From Rhodospirillales bacterium 24-66-33 (GTDB taxonomy: Bacteria > Pseudomonadota > Alphaproteobacteria > Reyranellales > Reyranellaceae): a stretch of 54,784 nt of DNA. The notes under the pieces were generated by a model, which saw only the letters and a program-made list of their open reading frames with translations, was not told the DNA's origin and made no database searches. Both the position numbers and the translations under genes were made by a program. The stretch's first letter is position 1. Every line of letters starts with the position of its first letter. Positions 8,537 to 16,747 of this stretch are shown here, piece by piece. The stretch is taken from contig NCHQ01000035.1 in the NCBI GenBank assembly GCA_002281855.1, positions 1-54,784 of the forward strand. The letters run 5' to 3'.

Positions 8537-9433
8537 ATGCTGCACACACAGATCCGCGCCTTCGACGCCGTAGCCCACCACGGCAGCTTTTCGCGCGCCG
8601 CCGAGGCCCTGGGACTGACGCAGCCTGCCGTCACCATTCAGGTGAAGGCGCTCGAGGAACGCTACGGCGTGAAACTGCTCGAACGGTCTCGCCGGTCGGT
8701 GCGCCTTACGGAAATGGGAGAACGCCTGTTCCGGATGTCGCGCCGATATTCGAGCCTGGAAGAACAGATGCGCGAGGTCCTGACCGAGTCGTCCGAACTC
8801 GAGAGCGGCCAGCTCAGCCTGACAGCGGACGGACCGCATATCGCCATGGGCGTGTTCGCGCGGTTCCTGGCGCGCCATCCCAACATCGGCCTCTCCGTCG
8901 CCATGGGCAACACGCGGTTCGTGCGCGAACAGCTGCTGGAGCGGCGGACCGACCTCGCCATCCTGCCCGGCGTGGAACGCCACCCGCAGATCCATGCCAT
9001 GCCGCTGTGGCGGCATACCGCCGTGCTGATCGTGGCCAACCACCATCCCTGGGCGGGCCGCGAGAACGTGCGCCTGGCCGAACTCGACGACCAGCCGATG
9101 ATTTCGCGCGAGGAAGGCTCGAACACCCGACGGATCACGCACGCCGCGATGGCGAAGGCCGGCGTCCGGCCCCGCACCGTGCTGGAGTTGGGCAGCCGCG
9201 AAGCCGTCTGCGAAGCGGTCGGCGCGGGCCTCGGCTTCAGCATCATCTGGGAACTGGAAGCGAGCGCCTCGACACGCTTTCGTACCCTTCACTTCCGCGA
9301 CACGAAGATCACCAGCAGCGACTACGTCGCCTGCCTGAAGAGCGAGAGCATGCGCCGCAGCATCAAGGCCTTCTTCGCCGTGGCAGCCGGCCTGTCCAAT
9401 CAGCGCGCAGCGACGCGGCGCGGCCTCCCCTGA
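8537..9433 (+). CDS. LysR family regulator, resembling phosphonate-catabolism-associated members
   Basis: 298 residues. The N-terminal winged HTH (residues 1-62: MLHTQIRAFDAVAHHGSFSRA, then ALGLTQPAVTIQVKALEE) is followed by a LysR substrate-binding domain (about 92-290). The opening MLHTQ and the SRAAEAL.LTQPAVT helix resemble the LysR group associated with aminoethylphosphonate catabolism. Divergent transcription from the PMH-like operon with a shared AT-rich promoter region is the classic arrangement for local LysR control, so it probably senses the imported ester or its product. The effector is unknown; the phosphonate link rests on sequence resemblance plus the PMH neighbour. Confidence 0.82.
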   Translation: MLHTQIRAFDAVAHHGSFSRAAEALGLTQPAVTIQVKALEERYGVKLLERSRRSVRLTEMGERLFRMSRRYSSLEEQMREVLTESSELESGQLSLTADGPHIAMGVFARFLARHPNIGLSVAMGNTRFVREQLLERRTDLAILPGVERHPQIHAMPLWRHTAVLIVANHHPWAGRENVRLAELDDQPMISREEGSNTRRITHAAMAKAGVRPRTVLELGSREAVCEAVGAGLGFSIIWELEASASTRFRTLHFRDTKITSSDYVACLKSESMRRSIKAFFAVAAGLSNQRAATRRGLP

Positions 9434-9478
9434 GGCGATGCGTGGCGCGCACCATCTGATGCTACACTCGCCGCGCTC

Positions 9479-10723
9479 ATGTTGGAACTCCACTCCCTCT
9501 TTCTCGGCTTCGTCGTCGCTCTCGGCGTCGGCCTGCTGATCGGCATCGACCGCGAGCGCAAGAAGGGCGAAGGACCGGGCCGCGGCGCCGCAGGCCTGCG
9601 GACCTTCACCCTCGCCTCGCTGGCCGGCGCGACGGGTGCCGCGGCCGGAGGCGATGTCCTGCTGGCCGCCGTCGTGCTGGGCATCGTGGCTTTCGCCGGC
9701 CTGTCCTACTGGCGCGCGCGCGACAACGATCCCGGCCTCACGACCGAGACGGCCCTGGTGGCGACGACGCTGCTGGGCGGGTTCGCCATTCGCGAACCCG
9801 CCTTCGCCGCAGGCGTCGGCGTGGTCGTCGCCCTGCTGCTCAACGCCCGCGTTGCGCTGCACCGCTTCGTGCGCTCGGTGCTGACCGACGGCGAGATCCA
9901 CGATCTGCTGATCTTCGCCGGCGCCACGCTGGTCGTGCTGCCGCTGCTGCCCGACCATCCGATCGGGCCGTATGGCGCGCTGAACCTGCGCACGATCTGG
10001 CTGGTGGTGATCCTGGTGATGGGCGTCGGCGCGCTGGGCTATATCGCCGTCAGGATCGTCGGCCCGCGCTTCGGCCTGCCGCTGGCCGGACTCGCCTCCG
10101 GCTTCATCTCGAGTTCGGCGACGATCGGCGCCATGGGCGCACGCTCGGCCCGCGATCCGCATCTGATGAAGCCTGCCGCGGCTGGCGCGATGATGTCCTC
10201 CGTCGCCACGGTCGTGCAGCTCGCCATCCTGATTGCCGTCACCGACCTTGCCGCCTTCCGGGCCCTTCTCATGCCGCTGCTGTTCTCGGGCGCCGCCGCG
10301 ATCGTCTATGCCGGGGCCTTCACCCTGTGGGCGCTGCAGGCGGACAGCGGCAAGGTCGAGGAAACGCAAGGCAGCGCCTTCAGCCTGAACACCGCACTGA
10401 TCTTCGCCGGCATCCTGGCCGGCGTCCTGCTGCTCGCCGCAGCGCTGCAGGACTGGTTCGGCGAAGCCGGCGTGATTGTCGCCGCAGGGGCGGCGGGCTT
10501 CGCCGACACGCACGCGCCTGCGATTTCGGTCGCCTCGCTGGTGGCCGACGGCCGCCTGACGCCCGCCGCAGCCGTGATTCCGGTCCTCGCCGCCTTCTCG
10601 ACCAACACCGTGACCAAGATGGTGTTCGCCTTCACCGCCGGCGGTCCGCGCTTCGCGCTCTACGTCGCTCCGGGCCAGCTTCTCATGCTGGCGGCGGCGT
10701 GGGCCGCCATGCTCGTCGCGTGA
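9479..10723 (+). CDS. MgtC/SapB and DUF4010 domain membrane protein
   Basis: 414 residues, almost entirely hydrophobic with about 11-12 helices. The N-terminal region (GFVVALGVGLLIGIDRERKK, then GLRTFTLASLAGA) is the MgtC/SapB-like domain; the C-terminal half, with GLASGFISSSATIGAMG and FSTNTVTKMVFAF, is DUF4010. Family members are integral inner-membrane proteins linked loosely to ion homeostasis, with no settled transport activity. The gene lies 45 bases after lysR on the same strand and five bases before a hydrolase gene, so it may be a separate two-gene unit or read-through. Confidence 0.82.
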   Translation: MLELHSLFLGFVVALGVGLLIGIDRERKKGEGPGRGAAGLRTFTLASLAGATGAAAGGDVLLAAVVLGIVAFAGLSYWRARDNDPGLTTETALVATTLLGGFAIREPAFAAGVGVVVALLLNARVALHRFVRSVLTDGEIHDLLIFAGATLVVLPLLPDHPIGPYGALNLRTIWLVVILVMGVGALGYIAVRIVGPRFGLPLAGLASGFISSSATIGAMGARSARDPHLMKPAAAGAMMSSVATVVQLAILIAVTDLAAFRALLMPLLFSGAAAIVYAGAFTLWALQADSGKVEETQGSAFSLNTALIFAGILAGVLLLAAALQDWFGEAGVIVAAGAAGFADTHAPAISVASLVADGRLTPAAAVIPVLAAFSTNTVTKMVFAFTAGGPRFALYVAPGQLLMLAAAWAAMLVA

Positions 10724-10728
10724 GCCGA

Positions 10729-11442
10729 ATGACAGCTGGAATAGATACAACGCGATCCCTCGTCCTCCTCCCCGGCTTCATGTGCGACGCCGATCTGTGG
10801 ACCGATATGCTCCCAGACCTCGGATCGTTGGGCGCTCTCCATTTCGGCAACGTCTACGAGGACGATTCGCTAGAAGGCATGGCGAGAAGGGTGCTGACTG
10901 AAGCGCCGGAACGCTTCGTGCTGGTCGGCTTCTCGATGGGCGGGTTCGTCGCGCGCGTCCTCACCCTGATGGCGCCGGAGCGTGTGGTTGGCGTGGCCTT
11001 CGTCGCCTCCTCGGCCCGCGGCTATTCCGACGAGGAGCGGGCCCGGCGGATCTCGGGCTTCCGCCCAGGCGACCGGCCACCGCGCGTCGCGGGGACAGTC
11101 ACCACCGCGATGGGCCTGCATCCCGACCGCGAGACCGATCCGGTGCTGCTCGACCGTCTGCGCGGCATGCAGCGGCGGCTCGGGCGGGACGTACGCAAGC
11201 GTCAGGCCGCCCTGGTGCGCCGCGACGGTTATGCCGATCTCGGACGCATCACCTGCCCGTCCCTGGTCGTGGCCTGCCGTCAGGACCGGCTGCGGACGCT
11301 GGCCGAAACCGAGCGCATGGCGCAGGCACTCCCACGGTCCAGCTTCCGCATCATCGAGGAGTGCGGCCATATGGCCCCGCTCGAGAAGCCGCACGAGCTT
11401 TCGGCCCTGCTCAGGGAATGGATCGAGAGCTCCGGCTTGTAG
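10729..11442 (+). CDS. Alpha/beta fold hydrolase
   Basis: 237 residues. The oxyanion segment LLPGFMCDADLW comes early, the nucleophile elbow GFSMGG (Ser about residue 70) follows, and the catalytic Asp/His region is CRQDRLRTLAE ... ECGHMAPLEKP. This is a compact esterase/lipase-type alpha/beta hydrolase without a signal peptide; the substrate is unknown. It starts five bases after the DUF4010 gene's stop. Its 3' end overlaps the convergent DUF3592 gene by 32 bases. Confidence 0.82.
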   Translation: MTAGIDTTRSLVLLPGFMCDADLWTDMLPDLGSLGALHFGNVYEDDSLEGMARRVLTEAPERFVLVGFSMGGFVARVLTLMAPERVVGVAFVASSARGYSDEERARRISGFRPGDRPPRVAGTVTTAMGLHPDRETDPVLLDRLRGMQRRLGRDVRKRQAALVRRDGYADLGRITCPSLVVACRQDRLRTLAETERMAQALPRSSFRIIEECGHMAPLEKPHELSALLREWIESSGL

Positions 11443-12307
11443 CGCGGCGGCGGTTCCAGCGGGAGAGGCGAACCGCCAGGCCGAAGAACATCGCAACAAC
11501 GAAGAAGGTCGCCGCCGGCAGCCAGAGGTCGGTGAACGACATGATGCGGGCGCGCCCCGGCCGGTTGCGATCGTAGACGACGTTGACGACGTCGCCTGGC
11601 GCAAGCGCGGTTTCGCTGCCGCCCCGGCCATGGAACTCGACCTCGCGGCCCTCCGGCGTGGTGAAACGCACGACGGGCACGAAGGTGATGCTCACCGCGT
11701 CGCGGCGGACCGCGCCACCGCCGGGCCCCGTCACCTCTTCCGCGACCATGGACCGGCTCTCCCGAATCTCCGCCACGGTGCCGCGGGCGCGGCCGCCTCC
11801 GGCATAGAGGTCGACCGCGCTCCACAGGACGAAGACGCCGATGAACAGGGCCGACAGGGAAACCACCGTGAAGGCGCGCTCGCCGACCAGCGCAAGGTCG
11901 GCATTGTGGGAGAGCGCCCAGGCGACTGCACCGAACATCAGGCAGAAGCCTCCAAAGCCCGCGACGACGACCGGCACCAGCCAGAGCCGCTCGAACGTGT
12001 CGACGCGGAAATCGTGCGGACTCTCGGGCAGGTAGAGAACGGTGACGGCGTCGCCCACGGAGAAGTCCGGCGCGCCGGAGCCAAGCTCCCTCACCTCCAG
12101 GCTCTCGCCATCGGGCAGCCGGAAGCGCACCACAGGCGCGTACAGTCCGCCCTCGCGCACGACCTCGGCCACCACACCGTCGGCGCGTTCGCCCAGGAGT
12201 ACGTATCGAAGACTGCTCAGCCCCATCAGCACGCCGCCGGCCGCGATCAGACTGCCGATCCCGAGGATCACGAGAGCGATGCGGCGCCAGCTCGCGTCGA
12301 TGGCCAT
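11411..12307 (-). CDS. Tandem DUF3592 membrane protein
   Basis: 298 residues. There are two copies of the DUF3592 layout, each a helix pair flanking a small beta domain. The first beta domain holds YAPVVRFRLPDGESLEV and VGDAVTVLYLPESPHDFRVD; the second holds FVPVVRFTTPEGREVEF and PGDVVNVVYDRNRPGRARI. Four membrane helices lie near residues 10-32, 107-130, 142-163 and 262-283. DUF3592 proteins have no established biochemical role. It is the last gene of a minus-strand run from 14653 and overlaps the alpha/beta hydrolase tail to tail. Confidence 0.78.
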   Translation of the reverse strand: MAIDASWRRIALVILGIGSLIAAGGVLMGLSSLRYVLLGERADGVVAEVVREGGLYAPVVRFRLPDGESLEVRELGSGAPDFSVGDAVTVLYLPESPHDFRVDTFERLWLVPVVVAGFGGFCLMFGAVAWALSHNADLALVGERAFTVVSLSALFIGVFVLWSAVDLYAGGGRARGTVAEIRESRSMVAEEVTGPGGGAVRRDAVSITFVPVVRFTTPEGREVEFHGRGGSETALAPGDVVNVVYDRNRPGRARIMSFTDLWLPAATFFVVAMFFGLAVRLSRWNRRRATSRSSRSIP

Positions 12308-12317
12308 GCCCGTGGCG

Positions 12318-13001
12318 TCAGGCGTTGCGCCGGCGCAGACGATCGATCAACTCGGCCAACCGACTGCCCTGCGGTGTGGTGGGATCGAGCAAACGATCAC
12401 GCGGCGTGTCGCGCGCCAGCCGGCTGATTTCCGTCAGCGCGCGGATATGCTGGCGGCGAGTGAGACGATACTCCGACGACCGGTGATGGAAAAAGAGACG
12501 CCTGAGCTGGCCGTCGCCCACCAGCGCGTTGAGTTCGCTGGCGGTCACGTAGAGCAGGAAGCACACGAAGATCCAGACCTGCACCGCAATGAAGCGATGC
12601 CAGGTGAAGTCGACCAGCACCATCTCGACGATTTGGCCGAGGCTATGCGCCTTGAAGGCAACGTCCAGGACCTCCTCCAGGAAGCGCACGACCAGGACGA
12701 CGAGGGAATAGAAGACGGTCTTGTACAGGATCGGCTGGATCAGCGGCGCACCGCGGAACTTGTCGATGATGCGGACCTTGTCGACGACCAGCACCACCTT
12801 GCCCACGATCAGCGCCATCGTGCTGGCCAACAGGAAGCTGCTGAGGTTGAACCAGTAGTCACGCGCCAGCAGGTTCGTCATGAGGACGATCAGGTTGAAG
12901 GCAACGAAGAAATAGCAGGTCGGCGGAAGCAGATGGCGGAACAGCCCGACCCACCACTGGAAGAAGCGTTTTGGCAGCGAGGCGACGGGAGCGGTGTTCA
13001 C
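12318..13001 (-). CDS. Integral membrane protein of unknown function
   Basis: 227 residues that I do not recognise. An amphipathic N terminus (RFFQWWVGLFRHLLPPTCYFF) leads into about five hydrophobic segments up to residue 155. A basic cytoplasmic tail follows, rich in Arg/His (RRLFFHHRSSEYRLTRRQH, then DRLRRRNA). The start is GTG, overlapping the SDR stop as GTGA, so translation is coupled to the dehydrogenase; the DUF3592 gene follows ten bases later. Codon usage looks native. The coupling suggests shared expression with the sugar genes rather than any known role in them. Confidence 0.7.
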   Translation of the reverse strand: MNTAPVASLPKRFFQWWVGLFRHLLPPTCYFFVAFNLIVLMTNLLARDYWFNLSSFLLASTMALIVGKVVLVVDKVRIIDKFRGAPLIQPILYKTVFYSLVVLVVRFLEEVLDVAFKAHSLGQIVEMVLVDFTWHRFIAVQVWIFVCFLLYVTASELNALVGDGQLRRLFFHHRSSEYRLTRRQHIRALTEISRLARDTPRDRLLDPTTPQGSRLAELIDRLRRRNA

Positions 13002-13765
13002 ACGCGGCCCCCGTCCACGACGAAATCCTGCGCCGTGACCATGCGACTGTCGTCAGACGCCAGCCACAGCACCATGCGCGCGATGTCCGGCGGAAAGAGC
13101 AGCTCCTTCAGGCACTGCGCGCTGAGTTGGGCAGCCTTGGCTTCCGGCGTCACCCAGAGATCGAGCTGGCGCTGGGTCATGATCCAGCCGGGGGTCACCG
13201 CATTGAGGCGAATCCCGTCGCCGCCGAGATCGCGCGCAAGGCCGCGGGTCATGCCGATCACCGCGGCCTTGGCCGCCTGGTAGACGGAGAGGTTGGGCGT
13301 CATCGTGTGGTAGCTCACCGAGCTGAAGTTCACGACCGAGCCGCCGCCCGCCTTCTTCATCCCCGGCGCCACCGTCTGGATGGCGAAGTAGGCATGGCGG
13401 AGATTGACTGCGATGCGCTCGTCCCAGAAGTCCGGCGTCACCTGGTCGATCGTGTGGCGATCGTCGCGCGCGGCGTTGTTCACCAGGACCGTGATAGAGC
13501 CGAGCTTGGCCGCCACGCCTTCGATGGCGCTCTGATAGGCCCCCACATCTCGGATGTCGCAGGGCACGAACAGCGGTGCAGGATGGCCGGCCGCCCGGAT
13601 GCTCTCGACCAGCGCCGTCGACGAGGCTTCGTCGATATCGACGAAGCCGACGCGCGCGCCCTGCGCCGCGAAATGCTCGACGATCGAAGCGCCGATGCCG
13701 GACCCGCCCCCGGAAACGAAGACGGTACGGCCCGTGAGGCTGGGATAGGAAGCGAAGGGCGGCAT
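12998..13765 (-). CDS. Short-chain dehydrogenase/reductase (SDR)
   Basis: 255 residues with the classical SDR pattern: NAD(P)-binding SGGGSGIG at 18-25, acidic Asp43/Asp45 after beta-2 (FVDIDEAS, favouring NAD), VNNAAR at 95-100, catalytic Ser near 149 and Tyr162-x3-Lys166. The C-terminal VTAQDFVVDGGRV is typical. The GG-rich first motif and overall form resemble aldose 1-dehydrogenases and related sugar oxidoreductases. The neighbouring aldose 1-epimerase (ten bases upstream) and the divergent sugar-acid-type aldolase support oxidation of a free sugar; this substrate is inferred. Confidence 0.85.
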   Translation of the reverse strand: MPPFASYPSLTGRTVFVSGGGSGIGASIVEHFAAQGARVGFVDIDEASSTALVESIRAAGHPAPLFVPCDIRDVGAYQSAIEGVAAKLGSITVLVNNAARDDRHTIDQVTPDFWDERIAVNLRHAYFAIQTVAPGMKKAGGGSVVNFSSVSYHTMTPNLSVYQAAKAAVIGMTRGLARDLGGDGIRLNAVTPGWIMTQRQLDLWVTPEAKAAQLSAQCLKELLFPPDIARMVLWLASDDSRMVTAQDFVVDGGRV

Positions 13766-13774
13766 GACACTCCT

Positions 13775-14653
13775 CTAGATCTGGACCAGCCGGAAAGAGA
13801 TCTCGCCGCCGAGCGTGGCGCCGGCAGCAAGCCGCGTCTGCCCGATCGCGCCGTTGGCGTGGCTCACCGGCTCGACGCAGAAATGACGTTGGCCGTCGGG
13901 AACATAGATCACCAGATGACGAAATGCCTCCGTCGCCGTGAGGACGAGGCGAAGGCCGCGCTCCGGCCAGGTGACGGTGGCCTCGCCGCCCCAGCCGTCG
14001 AAGCAGTGATCGAGACCCATCCCCTCGACGCGGCGCGAGCGCGAGAACTCCCATTCGGGTGGCACCGGCACCCGTTGCAGCGGCAGGACCTCGGCGTCGG
14101 TGCGCCATACGCCTGCGAGACGGCAAGCGAGCTCGGTATCGGCATCGCGCACGAAGAAAGGATGCAGGCCCAGGCCCGCCGGCACGTCTCGGTCCTCGAG
14201 GTTGTCGATCGAGAGCTCGACGGTCAGGCCCGTCTCATCGAGCACGAACGACTGACGAGCCCGATAGCGGAACGGCCAGTCCACGCCCGCGGTCCCTCGC
14301 TCGTGCACATAGACCAGTTCCGCGCGGGTGCGCTCTTGGTGGAGCACCTGCCAGGCTTGCCGCCATCCATCGCCATGCATGGGATGGCGAATCCCCGGCC
14401 AGTTGCGCGCCATCTGGAACAATTCGCCGTCGAAGTTGAGACGGCCGTTCGCAATCCGGTTGGAATACGGCACCAACGGATAGCAGGCCGCGTCCATACC
14501 GGTCCCCGAAGCCAGGGCGGCATCGGTGGCGGGCCGCAGCAGGTCGCCTTCATCCTTGCCTGCGCCCTCGACGGCAAAGCGTGCGATCGAGCCGCCGGCG
14601 TCCGGCGCCAGATCCACGGCCAGCCGGCCCGCCCGCAGCGACAAAAGCGTCAC
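13775..14653 (-). CDS. Aldose 1-epimerase family protein
   Basis: 292 residues of the galactose mutarotase-like fold. Conserved sites: NRIANGRLNFDG, first His in RHPMHGDGW, second His in GLHPFF, and the catalytic Glu segment HFCVEPVSHANG. These enzymes interconvert alpha and beta anomers of free sugars. The GTG at 14653 is chosen because GGAGGG lies five bases upstream and the protein then begins at the family's usual N terminus; reading further upstream would run into the divergent aldolase gene. It heads the minus-strand unit epimerase-SDR-membrane protein-DUF3592. Confidence 0.83.
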   Translation of the reverse strand: MTLLSLRAGRLAVDLAPDAGGSIARFAVEGAGKDEGDLLRPATDAALASGTGMDAACYPLVPYSNRIANGRLNFDGELFQMARNWPGIRHPMHGDGWRQAWQVLHQERTRAELVYVHERGTAGVDWPFRYRARQSFVLDETGLTVELSIDNLEDRDVPAGLGLHPFFVRDADTELACRLAGVWRTDAEVLPLQRVPVPPEWEFSRSRRVEGMGLDHCFDGWGGEATVTWPERGLRLVLTATEAFRHLVIYVPDGQRHFCVEPVSHANGAIGQTRLAAGATLGGEISFRLVQI

Positions 14654-14710
14654 GCATCCCTCCGTCGCTGTGTAAACTCCCCCGTTCTCAAATGACGAGG
14701 AAACGCATCG

Positions 14711-15493
14711 ATGTCGAACATGCTGAAGAAGCGGCTGCAGGCCGGCAAGGCCTGCGTCAATGGATGGCTGGCGATCCCCGATGGCTTCGCCGCCGAGACC
14801 ATGGCTCAATGCGGCTGGGACAGCGTCACCGTCGACATGCAGCACGGCGTGCAGGACTACCTGTCGATGGTCCGCTGCTTCCAGGCGATGGACAAGCATC
14901 CGATCACGCCGCTGGTGCGCGTGCCGTGGAACGAGCCCGGCATCGTCGGCAAGGTCCTGGACGGCGGCGCCTGGGGCGTGATCTGCCCGATGGTCAACAC
15001 GGCCGCCGAAGCCAAGGCACTGGTTTCCTATTGCCTCTATCCGCCCAAGGGAAAGCGCTCCAACGGCCCGATCCGCGCCGGCGCCTATGGCGAGGCGACG
15101 CCCTACCAGGCGATGGCCAACGATGAAGTGCTGGTCATCCCGATGATCGAGACGCAGGAGGCGATCGACAATATCGACGCCATCCTCGACGTGCCGGGCA
15201 TCAGCGGAATCTATATCGGCCCATCCGATCTCGGCCTGTCGCTCGGCCTCAAGCCGATGCTCGACCGCGAGGAGCCGCAGATCCTGTCGATTTACGACAA
15301 GCTGCTCGCCGCCACCAAGAAGCGCGGCCAATTCGCCGGCCTGCACAACGGCACCGGCAGCTACGCCGCGAAGATGGTCCACAAGGGCTTCCAGCTTGTC
15401 ACCATCGCCAACGACGCCGCCCTGATGGCAAAGGCGGCGCGCGAGGCGGTGGACCTGACGCGCAAGGAAGGCGGCCCGACGGCCGCCAAGTAA
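14711..15493 (+). CDS. HpcH/HpaI family aldolase
   Basis: 260 residues of the class II pyruvate-aldolase type that cleaves 2-keto-3-deoxy acids or 4-hydroxy-2-oxo diacids. Visible sites: DMQHGVQDY (catalytic His region), RVPWNEPGIVGKVLDGGAWGVICPMVN, IPMIETQEAIDNI (metal-binding Glu) and IYIGPSDLGLSLG (metal-binding Asp). It lies 57 bases from the divergent epimerase gene, with a GAGGAAA Shine-Dalgarno. Alternatives are 4-hydroxy-2-oxoheptanedioate or 2-keto-3-deoxy-L-rhamnonate aldolase; the sugar-gene context slightly favours the latter group. Confidence 0.85.
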   Translation: MSNMLKKRLQAGKACVNGWLAIPDGFAAETMAQCGWDSVTVDMQHGVQDYLSMVRCFQAMDKHPITPLVRVPWNEPGIVGKVLDGGAWGVICPMVNTAAEAKALVSYCLYPPKGKRSNGPIRAGAYGEATPYQAMANDEVLVIPMIETQEAIDNIDAILDVPGISGIYIGPSDLGLSLGLKPMLDREEPQILSIYDKLLAATKKRGQFAGLHNGTGSYAAKMVHKGFQLVTIANDAALMAKAAREAVDLTRKEGGPTAAK

Positions 15494-15506
15494 GGCGAGC
15501 AGAGGC

Positions 15507-16679
15507 GTGCGCTTCGTCAACGCCACGCTGCCCGACGGCAGCCGGCACGACATCGAGGTCGAGGGAGGGCGGATCGCCGCCCTCCTCCCGGCTTCGCCGT
15601 CGACACCGGATGTCGTCGATCTCGGCGGCACGATCGTGCTGCCACCGCTGGTCGACGGCCATATCCATCTCGACAAGACCCTGCTCGGGCTGCCGTGGGT
15701 GCCCAATCAATCCACCGGCAACAGGGTTTCGGACCGCATCGAGGCCGAGCGCCGCGTGCGCGCGGCGCGCACCGTGCCGGAATTCGAGACCGGCTCGAAC
15801 CTGGTGCGCCAGGTCGTTGCCAGCGGCACGCTACACATGCGGACGCATGTCGACATCGACAATCAGCTCGGGCTCCGGAACCTCCACGAAGTCCTGAAGA
15901 TCCGCGAGCATTTCCGCGATCTCGTCACCATCGAGATCGTAGCCTTCCCGCAAAGCGGCATCCTGCGCTCTCCCGGCACACAGGAGCTGCTCGACGAGGC
16001 GATCGCCGAGGGCGCGGACCTCGTGGGGGGCCTCGATCCGGTCGGGATCGACGGCGACCTCGATGCCCATCTCGATGCGGTGTTTGCCATCGCCCAGCGT
16101 CGCGGTGCCGGCGTCGACATCCATCTGCACGATGGCGGCGAAGCCGGGCTGTCGCAGATTCTCGAAATCGCCAGACGCACCGAGGCGACGGGCCTGCAGG
16201 GCAAGGTCGCGGTCAGCCACGCCTTCGCCCTGGGCTCGGTCTCCACCGACAGCGTCACCCGCGCCGCCGATACGCTCGCCCGTGCGGGCGTCGCTATCAT
16301 GAGCCATGGGCCGGGCGGCGCGACCATTCCGCCGCTCAAGCTGCTGCGCGAGCACGGTGTCGAGGTGTTCGGCGGCTCCGACAATATCCGCGATGCCTGG
16401 TCGCCGTTCGGCAACGGCGACATGCTGGAGCGGGCCATGCTGATCGGCTACCGCGCCAACTTCCGCCACGACGAGGAACTGGCACTCGCCTTCGACATGG
16501 TGACGGCAGCCGGGGCACGCGTGCTGGGCCTCGCCGACTACGGGCTGAAGGTCGGCGGGCCTGCGGACTTCGTGACGGTCGAGGCGACCACGCTCGCCGA
16601 AGCCGTGGCCAGCCGCAAGCGCCGCAGCCTGGTGGTCAAGTCCGGCCGCATCGTCGCTCGGGACGGCGTGCTGGTCTAG
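15507..16679 (+). CDS. Amidohydrolase of the cytosine deaminase group
   Basis: 390 residues. Metal site HIHLDKTLLG (His-x-His-x-Asp-Lys-Thr) near residue 52 is diagnostic of the cytosine deaminase/isoguanine deaminase-like subgroup. Further conserved sites are RTHVDIDN, DIHLHDGGE, VSHAFALG and GSDNIRDAWSPFGNGDMLERA. Reactions in this group remove ammonia from pyrimidine- or purine-like rings or open cyclic amides. GTG start 13 bases after the aldolase stop, so the two are probably co-transcribed, which is odd for a nucleobase enzyme. The actual substrate is uncertain. Confidence 0.8.
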   Translation: MRFVNATLPDGSRHDIEVEGGRIAALLPASPSTPDVVDLGGTIVLPPLVDGHIHLDKTLLGLPWVPNQSTGNRVSDRIEAERRVRAARTVPEFETGSNLVRQVVASGTLHMRTHVDIDNQLGLRNLHEVLKIREHFRDLVTIEIVAFPQSGILRSPGTQELLDEAIAEGADLVGGLDPVGIDGDLDAHLDAVFAIAQRRGAGVDIHLHDGGEAGLSQILEIARRTEATGLQGKVAVSHAFALGSVSTDSVTRAADTLARAGVAIMSHGPGGATIPPLKLLREHGVEVFGGSDNIRDAWSPFGNGDMLERAMLIGYRANFRHDEELALAFDMVTAAGARVLGLADYGLKVGGPADFVTVEATTLAEAVASRKRRSLVVKSGRIVARDGVLV

Positions 16680-16747
16680 CAAGGCGACCGCTGGTCCCTG
16701 ACGCCCGGTGGTGGTACACGCCCGGTCGTTTTCGCGCAGGACAGACA

